10,274 nucleotides of DNA from Candidatus Kaiserbacteria bacterium RIFCSPHIGHO2_01_FULL_58_22 (lineage in GTDB: Bacteria > Patescibacteriota > Minisyncoccia > Phycocordibacterales > UBA2100): positions 35,526-45,799 of the forward strand of contig MFLB01000021.1 of NCBI GenBank assembly GCA_001781445.1, read 5' to 3'. The notes beneath the pieces were generated by a model, which searched no databases, was not told where the DNA came from, and was given only the letters and a program-made list of their open reading frames with translations. Positions 1 to 4,396 of this stretch are shown in pieces. The translations under genes were made by a program, and so were the position numbers. Within the stretch, counting starts at the first letter, position 1. Each line of letters starts with the position of its first letter.

Positions 1-573
1 TACTGCATCAGCAACAACCTCTACTACCGCTCCAGCGCGTGCGTCGATCAGGTGAGCGAGGTGTGTCAGAACGGCTGTTCGGCGGGCGCATGCGTCGGCT
101 CCAGGCAATCCGTTTCGGATCTCATCGCCGACGCGCTCGCAAGGGCGACAAGCACCAAAGCGACGAGCACGCCGGGCGCGGGAAAAAGCGGGCAGAAATC
201 CACGAGCTCGCTCTCCGCCTTCGATCGGATCCTTCTGCTCACGGAGCCCGCGCCGGTCGGGAGTGCGGAGACGGATCCGTTCGTGCTTACCATAGACGGA
301 GACGATACGGTAAGCCTCGAGGGAAATCCCGCGCCGCCGGAGGCTCTCGCGCCGCCGGGAGACGCATACGGCGGTGTCCCCTCCGGCGCGCAACAGACAT
401 TTATATCGGGCGACCTGCGCGAGAGCGCCGGACAAAGCGCCTACCCCTCCCAACAGATATCGGGCCTCCGGAAAACGCTGGAGACCATGAAGGCGACACT
501 GCTTCGCGTCCTCGCGTACTTGCGGCCGTTCGGAAGGCCGCAGTCGGAAGCATTCGACGAGTGGGCGGAGTAG
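1..573 (+). CDS. C-terminal part of a Cys-rich secreted protein (5' end outside window)
   Basis: The frame is open from base 1 to a TAG at 571-573, leaving the last 190 residues. The first 33 visible residues carry five cysteines (2, 14, 22, 26, 31) in the pattern C-x(3)-N-L-Y-x(n)-C-x(7)-C-x(3)-C-x(4)-C, ending in CQNGC and GACVG. This small disulfide or EGF-like module recurs in extracellular proteins of Patescibacteria; the resemblance is from memory. It is followed by a low-complexity stretch rich in Ser, Thr, Ala and Pro, typical of a linker exposed outside the cell, and then a tail ending in DEWAE. No transmembrane segment is visible in this part; a signal peptide would lie upstream of the window. 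A GTG at 52 is not a credible start because coding continues upstream through the first cysteines. Function is unknown; surface or adhesion roles are only guesses. Confidence 0.7.
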   Translation, partial: YCISNNLYYRSSACVDQVSEVCQNGCSAGACVGSRQSVSDLIADALARATSTKATSTPGAGKSGQKSTSSLSAFDRILLLTEPAPVGSAETDPFVLTIDGDDTVSLEGNPAPPEALAPPGDAYGGVPSGAQQTFISGDLRESAGQSAYPSQQISGLRKTLETMKATLLRVLAYLRPFGRPQSEAFDEWAE

Positions 574-602
574 TGACGCAAGCGGCATTGCAATGGTATA
601 GT
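573..602 (+). promoter_or_regulatory. Promoter of the infC-rpmI-rplT operon
   Basis: An extended -10, TGGTATAGT, lies at 594-602 (TATAGT at 597-602, five of six consensus positions). A weak -35-like GTGACG (four of six) lies at 573-578, 18 nt upstream. The start point would be near 609, giving infC a leader. It begins on the last base of the upstream gene's stop codon, so the operon has its own start immediately after that gene. Confidence 0.55.
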
Positions 603-613
603 GCTTCCACAAG

Positions 614-690
614 ATTCGCGCAGGCGGATGCGGTTCGAGGCGCGGAGAAAGCGGCGAGCGAGACGTATTGAAAAATACGGCGAGTGAGAC
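614..690 (+). other. Structured leader of infC
   Basis: CGTATT (664-669) and AATACG (674-679) form a perfect 6-bp stem closed by a GAAA tetraloop. The stem is flanked by a near-exact 14-nt direct repeat, CGGCGAGCGAGACG (653-666) and CGGCGAGTGAGACG (678-691), differing at one base. The hairpin covers an in-frame TTG at 668, and an in-frame ATT lies at 614, five nt after the predicted start point. infC-rpmI-rplT operons in other bacteria are autogenously controlled through L20 or IF3; whether this leader does the same is inference. Confidence 0.3.
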
Positions 691-721
691 GCAGAGGCTC
701 CGCAACGAAGAAGCGCGCCGC

Positions 722-1378
722 ATGAGCGAATCGAAACAAATGGGATTCACGAAATACACCTCGCAGGCGGAAAAAGAGCGAATTCGGATGAACGATGGCA
801 TACGTGCGCCGAGCCTGCGCGTGATCGGGCCCGAAGGGGAAAATTTCGGCGTGATGCCGACGCGCGAGGCGATCGCGAAGGCCCAAGAGATGGGGCTCGA
901 CCTCATCGAGATATCCCCCAACGCCCAGCCGCCGGTGGCGAAAATAACCGACTACGGGAAGTTCAAGTACGAACAGAAAAAGAAGGACAAGGAGGTCAAG
1001 GCGAAGGCGCACGTGACGGAAACGAAGGAGGCGCAGGTGAAGATAGGCACCTCCGAGCACGACATGCACATCAAGGCCTCGAAGATCGCCGCGTGGTTGC
1101 GAGAAGGCCACCGCGTCAAGGTAGACCTTTTCCTCTGGGGCCGCTATAAATACATGGAATTCGCTTTTCTGAAGGAGCGCCTCGAGCGTTTTCTCGCCAT
1201 CATCCCCGAGAGCTATCGCGTGGCCGAGAGCATACAGAAGAGTCCGAAGGGCCTTTCGGTCGTCCTTGAACGGGATGCATCCAAAAAACCGGCGAAGGGA
1301 GCCGCTCTCCCGAGGACGGATCAAAAGCCCGCCCCGCACAATCGCGAGTCCGAGGCGTTGACCGGCGGCCAAGAATAG
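722..1378 (+). CDS. infC: Translation initiation factor IF-3
   Basis: IF3 binds the 30S subunit, keeps it apart from 50S and proofreads start codon and initiator tRNA. The N-domain begins at about residue 21 (IRMNDGIRAP) and includes DLIEISPNAQPPVAKITDYGKF (residues 60-81), the family signature. A lysine-rich linker (86-96) follows, then the C-domain (about 100-185) with DMHIKASKIAAWLREGHRVK. The last 30 residues (AKGAALPRTDQ onward) are a polar tail beyond the usual end at about 180 residues, as in many IF3 proteins. The start is uncertain: ATG 722 gives 218 residues, while ATG 740, ATG 788 and TTG 668 are in frame. ATG 740 would put the usual 15 or so residues before the conserved core. I disfavour 668 because it sits in a hairpin. 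It is the first gene of the operon, 15 nt before rpmI. Confidence 0.95.
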   Translation: MSESKQMGFTKYTSQAEKERIRMNDGIRAPSLRVIGPEGENFGVMPTREAIAKAQEMGLDLIEISPNAQPPVAKITDYGKFKYEQKKKDKEVKAKAHVTETKEAQVKIGTSEHDMHIKASKIAAWLREGHRVKVDLFLWGRYKYMEFAFLKERLERFLAIIPESYRVAESIQKSPKGLSVVLERDASKKPAKGAALPRTDQKPAPHNRESEALTGGQE

Positions 1379-1393
1379 TGTAGAAATGGCTGG

Positions 1394-1576
1394 ATGAAAT
1401 CGAATAAATCGTTCCTCAAGCGCCTGCGCGTAACGCGTAAGGGCAAGATCATTGCGCGCGTGCCGGGCCACAACCACTTCAACGCCAAAGAGAGCGGGAC
1501 CGGCCGGCAGAGGCGCCGCCGCCAAACCTCGCTTGAATTCTCGCAGACGGAACGAAGTCGGTTCCTTCCACGTTAA
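1394..1576 (+). CDS. rpmI: 50S ribosomal protein L35
   Basis: This 60-residue protein is extremely basic, as expected for an rRNA-binding protein of the large subunit. The core KSFLKRLRVTRKGKI (residues 5-19) followed by GHNHFNAKESG (25-35) and an Arg cluster RQRRRRQ (38-44) matches the L35 pattern of a KR-x-T-x-GK turn, then H-x-x-x-K and an Arg-rich stretch. L35 is usually 62-66 residues, so the length fits. The C-terminus (EFSQTERSRFLPR) differs from the usual hydrophobic end. Position between infC and rplT is the universal order and is the strongest support. No Shine-Dalgarno site is visible; a TAGAAA at 1381-1386, 7 nt before the ATG, is a weak -10-like match. The next gene begins 18 nt downstream. 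Confidence 0.9.
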   Translation: MKSNKSFLKRLRVTRKGKIIARVPGHNHFNAKESGTGRQRRRRQTSLEFSQTERSRFLPR

Positions 1577-1594
1577 TACACTTGAATTAGTTGT

Positions 1595-1942
1595 ATGGCG
1601 CGCGTTAAGAGAGGTGTGACGAAGACGAAGCGCCGCAAGAACATCCTCGCGCAGGTGAAGGGCTACCGCTTCGCGCGCTCGAAGAAGGAGCGCGCCGCGA
1701 AAGAGGCGATATTCCACGCCGGGAGCTACGCGTTCCGGCACCGAAGGGCGAAAAAGCGCGAGTTCCGCAATCTTTGGACGCTTCGCATCAACGCGGCCGC
1801 GCGGCCCCTGGGACTCTCGTATTCGAAGCTCATCGGCCTCTTGAAAAAGAACAACGTCGGGCTCGATCGCAAGTCCCTCGCCGCGCTCGCGATGAGTCAT
1901 CCGGAGATTTTCCAACGAGTGGTACAGCGGCTGGCTCGCTAA
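1595..1942 (+). CDS. rplT: 50S ribosomal protein L20
   Basis: L20 binds 23S rRNA early in 50S assembly and in many bacteria represses its own operon. The protein is 115 residues (family about 114-120). It starts MARVKRGV and continues RRKNILAQVKGYRFARSK, the long basic N-terminal helix that reaches into the 23S RNA. A globular C-domain follows, with WTLRINAAARPLGLSYSKLI and the GLDRKSLAALA motif. No internal stop or frameshift is seen. The TAA stop (1940-1942) shares its final base with the left arm of the palindromic element that ends the operon. There is no visible Shine-Dalgarno site in the 18 nt after rpmI, so initiation probably depends on coupling or on unstructured mRNA. Confidence 0.97.
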   Translation: MARVKRGVTKTKRRKNILAQVKGYRFARSKKERAAKEAIFHAGSYAFRHRRAKKREFRNLWTLRINAAARPLGLSYSKLIGLLKKNNVGLDRKSLAALAMSHPEIFQRVVQRLAR

Positions 1943-2065
1943 GAAACTGTTGAAAAAGCTCCAGAGGCGAGGCGTCGAGGAGCGAGAACGCGAGCCGTAC
2001 TGAACGTACGGTGAGCGTTCGAGCGACAATGACAACGACGCATATGGACTTTTTCAACAGTTTCT
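1942..2065. repeat. 124-bp element with perfect 17-bp terminal inverted repeats (MITE-like or bidirectional terminator)
   Basis: The arms AGAAACTGTTGAAAAAG (1942-1958) and CTTTTTCAACAGTTTCT (2049-2065) are perfect reverse complements. Pairing partly resumes further in, with TCCA (1960-1963, paired with TGGA at 2045-2048) and a central hairpin CCGTAC-TGAAC-GTACGG. Each strand reads CTTTTTC in its distal arm, so the element could terminate rplT transcription and also stop reading from the opposite side. CTA occurs at both ends (1939-1941 and 2064-2066), compatible with a 3-bp target duplication but too short to prove one. There is no ORF in it. Either a terminator or a small non-autonomous mobile repeat would explain it. 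Confidence 0.7.
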
Positions 2066-2105
2066 AAAACTGCCGCACCCGGAGACGAAGGGCGCTTCGC
2101 CTGTT

Positions 2106-2282
2106 TCACCTGCGGTCCCAGAGCTTGTACTTGCTCATCGCGAGCAGTATGCCGATGAAGACGCCGATGAACGCGCCGATCAGCAGGTCCGCGAAGTCGG
2201 GCGCGCCCGCGATCAGAAGACCCGAGAACGCCCCCACGAGGAACCCGACTCCCGCGTACACCGTTGTCGGCGACCGCATCAT
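2106..2282 (-). CDS. 58-residue protein with two glycine-rich transmembrane helices
   Basis: The protein starts with tandem Met codons (2282 or 2279) and ends at TGA 2106-2108. It consists almost entirely of two hydrophobic helices: TVYAGVGFLVGAFSGLLIAG (about residues 7-26) and LLIGAFIGVFIGILLAM (about 33-49). Both carry G-x(3)-G spacings that favour close helix packing or oligomerisation. A short acidic turn (APDFAD) lies between them and a basic C-terminus (KYKLWDRR) suggests both ends face the cytoplasm. I recognise no family. It lies 2 nt after the SLOG gene stop, and a TATACT at 2289-2294, 6 nt before the first ATG, favours the first Met and a leaderless message. The start is easily missed because a long open frame continues upstream. 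Confidence 0.65.
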   Translation of the reverse strand: MMRSPTTVYAGVGFLVGAFSGLLIAGAPDFADLLIGAFIGVFIGILLAMSKYKLWDRR

Positions 2283-2284
2283 GC

Positions 2285-2968
2285 CTACAGTATATACTCC
2301 GCGTTCTTCCCCGTCGCGTTCCATTTCTCCGGATTGTTGAAAACGAGATTGCTCTTTTCCTTGTCCTTGGCGGCCATCTCGATGAGCCGCTCGACCAATC
2401 GCTTCGGATCGGCGTCGTAGACGATGCGATCGTTGGGACGATGCGCGGATTCGACGACGCGTCGGATGATCTCGTCGGTCTCCCACGAACCTTCGAGAAT
2501 GCCGATGGGGCGGTGGTCCTCGAACGCGACCGAAAACTCGTTCAGGGTGCCGATGCGCCCGCAACCGATGACGACGGCGTCCGACGAGCGCACGAGGAGA
2601 AGGTCGCGGCCGGAGTAGCCGAAACCCGTATAGACGACGACGTCCATGTAGTCGAGCGGGAGCTTGTACGTTTCGACGTGCTCGCGCTCGGTCGCGGCCG
2701 GAGAAAAGCCTAGGGAAAAGCCGCACTCGTCCTTCGCGCCCATCGTCGCATACAGAGGAAAGCCGGTGGTCGCGCCCGTCGTGATGATGGCGCCCTGCTT
2801 CGCGATCTCGCGCCCCAGCTCTTTCGCTTTTTCGAACGCGTCCAGCCCGCAGTAGCCGGTCTCCGCCGCTCCGGAGACGCAGATCTTAAGGACGCCATAG
2901 CTTCCGGGAAGACGGCAGAAATTGCGGGGCACCGCAACATGGTTCGGATGCAGGATGCGCCGTGACAT
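2285..2968 (-). CDS. SLOG / LOG-like Rossmann-fold protein (TIGR00725-like)
   Basis: This is a 227-residue cytoplasmic protein. It has a Rossmann start KICVSGAAETGYC (residues 28-40), then GAIITTGATTGFPLYATMGAK (59-79), a strand-turn VVYTGFGYSGRDLLLVRSSDAVVIGCG, and GRIGTLNEFSVAFE (137-150). The last is a variant of the PGGxGTxxE motif of LOG proteins, here GCGRIGTLNE (135-144), with the first Gly pair altered but GT and Glu kept. LOG enzymes release free bases from nucleoside 5'-monophosphates; other SLOG proteins bind nucleotides or molybdenum cofactor. The substrate cannot be read here. The same frame stays open upstream to 3400, but ATG 2968 is preferred because an extended -10 sits 6 nt before it and the upstream extension is the shadow of the neighbouring membrane gene. 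Confidence 0.8.
   Translation of the reverse strand: MSRRILHPNHVAVPRNFCRLPGSYGVLKICVSGAAETGYCGLDAFEKAKELGREIAKQGAIITTGATTGFPLYATMGAKDECGFSLGFSPAATEREHVETYKLPLDYMDVVVYTGFGYSGRDLLLVRSSDAVVIGCGRIGTLNEFSVAFEDHRPIGILEGSWETDEIIRRVVESAHRPNDRIVYDADPKRLVERLIEMAAKDKEKSNLVFNNPEKWNATGKNAEYIL
2289..2294 (-). promoter_or_regulatory. -10 element of the small membrane protein gene
   Basis: TATACT on the - strand (five of six consensus) ends 6 nt before the ATG at 2282, which would place the start point at the A of the ATG. It lies inside the last codons of the SLOG gene. No -35 is evident. Confidence 0.45.
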
Positions 2969-2974
2969 GCGGAA

Positions 2975-2983
2975 ATTATAGCA
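2975..2983 (-). promoter_or_regulatory. Extended -10 promoter of the SLOG gene
   Basis: TGCTATAAT on the - strand is a perfect extended -10, ending 6 nt before ATG 2968. The TAA inside TATAAT is the stop codon of the upstream membrane protein gene (2976-2978). No -35 is recognisable, which is normal for extended -10 promoters. A leaderless message is predicted. Confidence 0.7.
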
Positions 2984-3368
2984 TCCCGGATTCCCGCTCC
3001 CCGACCAGCCATGTCGCGAGGAGCCAGCCGAGCGCGCCGCCGACAAGGCCCATCGCGAGATCCATCGCGGTATCGAGCGGGTAGTTGAGATAGCGCGGCA
3101 TCGCGATACCCTCCGTATATTCGAACACTTCCCATGCGACGCCGACCGAAAGCGTGAACGCGAGGCACCACGCGAGCGGGAAGGAGTGCCCCCGGCGCGC
3201 GAGGATCCACGCGCCGCAAAGACCCGCCCACACTCCTCCGAACACATGCATCGGGATGTCGAGCCACCAGATGCGCCAGTAGAGCGCGTACGCGACGGCG
3301 AACCAGGTGAGAATCGCGAGCGGAAGAATGACGAGGAACTGGGCGAATAAGAGCCGGCGCGATGACAT
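2976..3368 (-). CDS. Small polytopic membrane protein, YjdF (DUF2238)/VanZ-like
   Basis: The 130-residue protein has four hydrophobic segments: about 8-30, 43-57, 66-83 and 103-121. Polar residues are placed as in the YjdF/VanZ type of small membrane protein: D37 and H41 (WWLDIPMHVFGG), a Glu pair E80 and E83 (AWEVFEYTEG), and D99 and D103 (YPLDTAMDLAMGLVGG) before the last helix. The D..H / E..E / D...D layout resembles a metal- or head-group-binding site in the membrane, but no enzyme activity is established for this branch. The C-terminus is a short polar tail (GERESGML). The gene lies 7 nt upstream of the SLOG gene in the same direction, and the two may also be co-transcribed. ATG 3368 is supported by a -10 box 6 nt before it. 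Confidence 0.75.
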   Translation of the reverse strand: MSSRRLLFAQFLVILPLAILTWFAVAYALYWRIWWLDIPMHVFGGVWAGLCGAWILARRGHSFPLAWCLAFTLSVGVAWEVFEYTEGIAMPRYLNYPLDTAMDLAMGLVGGALGWLLATWLVGERESGML

Positions 3369-3374
3369 CGGGGC

Positions 3375-3402
3375 ATTCTACCCCGCAGGAAACATCTCAC
3401 AA
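3375..3402 (-). promoter_or_regulatory. Promoter of the YjdF-like gene
   Basis: On the - strand, TTGTGA (3397-3402, four of six) lies 16 nt before TAGAAT (3375-3380, five of six), which ends 6 nt before the ATG. The spacing predicts a leaderless message. Confidence 0.5.
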
Positions 3403-3460
3403 AATATCTTTACCAAACCTATAGATCTTCTCGCGCTATAACGGCCTATTAACTGCAACC

Positions 3461-3565
3461 AACGTCAGCTGATGTTCCAACGGGGCAGATCATATCGGGG
3501 CCTGCCCCGCACACGTCTGTTCCGCTCATACAAAATAGTATGAAGGCTTTCCAACGTTGTAGCCT
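3461..3565. repeat. Run of four short palindromes in the ndk-yjdF gap
   Basis: Four consecutive inverted repeats are visible. The first is AACGTCAGCTGATGTT (3461-3476), one G-T mismatch pair. The second is CGGGGCAG (3481-3488) with CTGCCCCG (3502-3509), a 13-nt loop. The third is CATAC (3527-3531) with GTATG (3538-3542). The fourth is AGGCT (3544-3548) with AGCCT (3561-3565), enclosing the self-complementary CAACGTTG. None is followed by a good T-run. They could be the 3' part of the structured locus beside them, a set of processing or terminator hairpins, or remnants of palindromic repeats. The block 3403-3525 contains no ORF I can support. Confidence 0.4.
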
Positions 3566-3744
3566 ATAACCTCAAAACCCACCGTTCGGGTGGGCGTGTG
3601 AAGGGCGGCAGGTACGGCAAGCCTGGGTTTGACACCAGGTGGGTTGCCGCAGCGTTCACACTGCAAGAGCGTGAAGCGATATAAGCAGTCCCTAATTGAG
3701 CCAAGCAGGTTGAAAGTACCGGCCGCTATGGAAAAGTATAGCAC
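3526..3744 (-). CDS. Doubtful 72-codon ORF overlapping the small RNA candidate
   Basis: This frame is open from a GTG at 3744 to TGA 3526-3528. It contains a Cys pair (LLQCERCGNPP) that could be half of a zinc ribbon, then RTVGFEVIGYNVGKPSYYFV to the end. I recognise no family. Against coding: the GTG lies upstream of the predicted transcription start and overlaps its promoter, the third codon positions are much less GC-rich than in neighbouring genes, and strong long-range base pairing runs across the frame. In favour: the stretch without stops in a lower-GC region is fairly long. If real, it may be a transferred or decaying gene. Confidence 0.2.
   Translation of the reverse strand: MLYFSIAAGTFNLLGSIRDCLYRFTLLQCERCGNPPGVKPRLAVPAALHTPTRTVGFEVIGYNVGKPSYYFV
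3574..3729 (-). ncRNA. Candidate structured small RNA with own promoter and terminator
   Basis: An extended -10 on the - strand (3735-3743) predicts a start near 3728-3729, with no start codon at that point, unlike the leaderless genes nearby. Read on the - strand, the first bases GCGGCCGGTAC (3726-3716) pair with GTACCTGCCGC (3615-3605) at 10 of 11 positions and close the fold. Inside are ACTGC/GCAGT (3689-3685 with 3664-3660) and CGGCAA/TTGCCG (3649-3644 with 3620-3615), which encloses CCTGG/CCAGG (3639-3635 with 3626-3622). GTGTGAA (3661-3655) can pair with TTCACAC (3602-3596) outside the closing helix, forming a pseudoknot or an alternative state. The hairpin CCCACC-CGAAC-GGTGGG (3594-3578) followed by TTTT looks like a terminator, giving about 155 nt. 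I do not recognise RNase P, tmRNA, SRP or 6S signatures. A 72-codon ORF overlaps it, so coding is the alternative. Confidence 0.4.
3578..3594 (-). terminator. Terminator-like hairpin of the small RNA locus
   Basis: On the - strand CCCACC, loop CGAAC, GGTGGG form a GC-rich 6-bp stem followed directly by TTTT and then GAGG. The T-run is short, so it is a weak intrinsic terminator at best. On the + strand the stem is not followed by T's, which favours leftward transcription. Confidence 0.4.
3735..3743 (-). promoter_or_regulatory. Extended -10 promoter downstream of ndk
   Basis: TGCTATACT on the - strand matches the extended -10 consensus at eight of nine positions counting the free base. It lies 35 nt beyond the ndk stop and points leftward into the structured region. 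The predicted start at about 3728-3729 reads ATAGCGG, with no ATG, GTG or TTG. Confidence 0.5.
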
Positions 3745-3778
3745 TAAAAATGGAGAAGTCTCGGGTCAAGGCGTCGCA

Positions 3779-4363
3779 TCACTCGTCGACGCCGTGTCGT
3801 TTGTAATCGTGCATGTGGGAGGTTCCGAACCAGTGTTTGATCTCGTGTTCCGCTTCCTGCGGCGTCTCCGAGCAGTGGAGGATGTTCATGACCGCGCGCT
3901 TCTCACTGTTTGCTATAGCCGGCGAATCGATCGAGAAATCCCCCCGAATAGTACCCATATCTGCGACGTACGGCAGGGTGGGTCCCGCTATCTTGCGTAC
4001 GACATCAACAGCATGCGTTCCCTGCACGGCCATGCGTACCAAGGGCGCCGAGGTCATGTAGTCCAAGAGCCATTCGCGCACCATCGCGCCTATCTTTTTC
4101 GCATCGTCGGTACCGAGCTCCTTCTTCGCGTCGATGCCATACTTCTCATAGGTCGAGAGAGTTTTCGTCCCAAGCCGCTCCACCCATTCTTCCGCCTTCG
4201 GGTAGTGTTCGTCGATAAGGTTCCGCGTCGGCATGAACATCTCAAGCGCGACAATCTTCAAATCACGCTGCTCGAAACGCTTGATGACTTCGCCGATGAG
4301 ACCCTTCCGTACGCCATCTGGTTTGACGAGCACGAAGGTTTTCTCTTCTTTAATATGTTTCAT
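3779..4363 (-). CDS. ndk: Nucleoside diphosphate kinase with a large internal insertion
   Basis: NDK equalises the NTP and dNTP pools by moving the gamma-phosphate through a phosphohistidine. Visible are FVLVKPDGVRKGLIGEVIKRF (residues 10-30, with K14), R110 (SAPLVRMAVQG), R140 (GTIRGDFS) and the active-site stretch NILHCSETPQEAEHEI with N160 and H163. The usual NxxHGSD reads NILHCSE here, with Gly to Cys and Asp to Glu changes next to the catalytic His. The length is 194 residues against about 140-150 for typical bacterial enzymes. Most of the excess is an insertion at about residues 57-95 (EEWVERLGTKTLSTYEKYG onward), between the HYP stretch and MTSAP, plus a His-containing C-terminal tail. 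All catalytic positions I can check are present, so it is probably active. It starts 33 nt after the ATPase gene. Confidence 0.9.
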   Translation of the reverse strand: MKHIKEEKTFVLVKPDGVRKGLIGEVIKRFEQRDLKIVALEMFMPTRNLIDEHYPKAEEWVERLGTKTLSTYEKYGIDAKKELGTDDAKKIGAMVREWLLDYMTSAPLVRMAVQGTHAVDVVRKIAGPTLPYVADMGTIRGDFSIDSPAIANSEKRAVMNILHCSETPQEAEHEIKHWFGTSHMHDYKRHGVDE

Positions 4364-4370
4364 TGCGGAT

Positions 4371-4379
4371 ACACTAACA
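4371..4379 (-). promoter_or_regulatory. Possible weak -10 element of ndk
   Basis: TGTTAGTGT on the - strand has an extended TGn and a poor -10 (three of six), ending 7 nt before the ndk ATG. The position fits the leaderless pattern of neighbouring genes but the match is weak; read-through from the ATPase gene is equally possible. Confidence 0.2.
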
Positions 4380-4396
4380 CGCTTCTTTTGGAAAAA

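Noticed and set aside
39..671. 210-codon + strand ORF overlapping the Cys-rich protein
   Set aside because: Arg-rich translation in another frame of a better supported gene; its start lies inside that gene and it overruns the infC promoter.
1967..1985. Shared GCGAGGCGTCG and CGTCGAGGAGCG strings between the rplT-end element and the two purD palindromes
   Set aside because: Matches of 11-12 bases are expected several times in 10 kb of GC-rich sequence, so common origin cannot be claimed.
401..2035. 544-codon - strand ORF opposite infC-rpmI-rplT
   Set aside because: Antisense shadow of three well-recognised genes in GC-rich DNA; low-complexity Arg/Leu-rich translation with no motif.
2086..2099. 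CGAAG-GGCG-CTTCG hairpin after the small membrane gene
   Set aside because: Only 5 bp with no proper T-run on either strand; too weak to call a terminator.
2969..3400. Upstream extension of the SLOG ORF to 3400
   Set aside because: Ser/Arg-rich translation overlapping the membrane protein gene; the -10 box 6 nt before ATG 2968 supports the shorter form.
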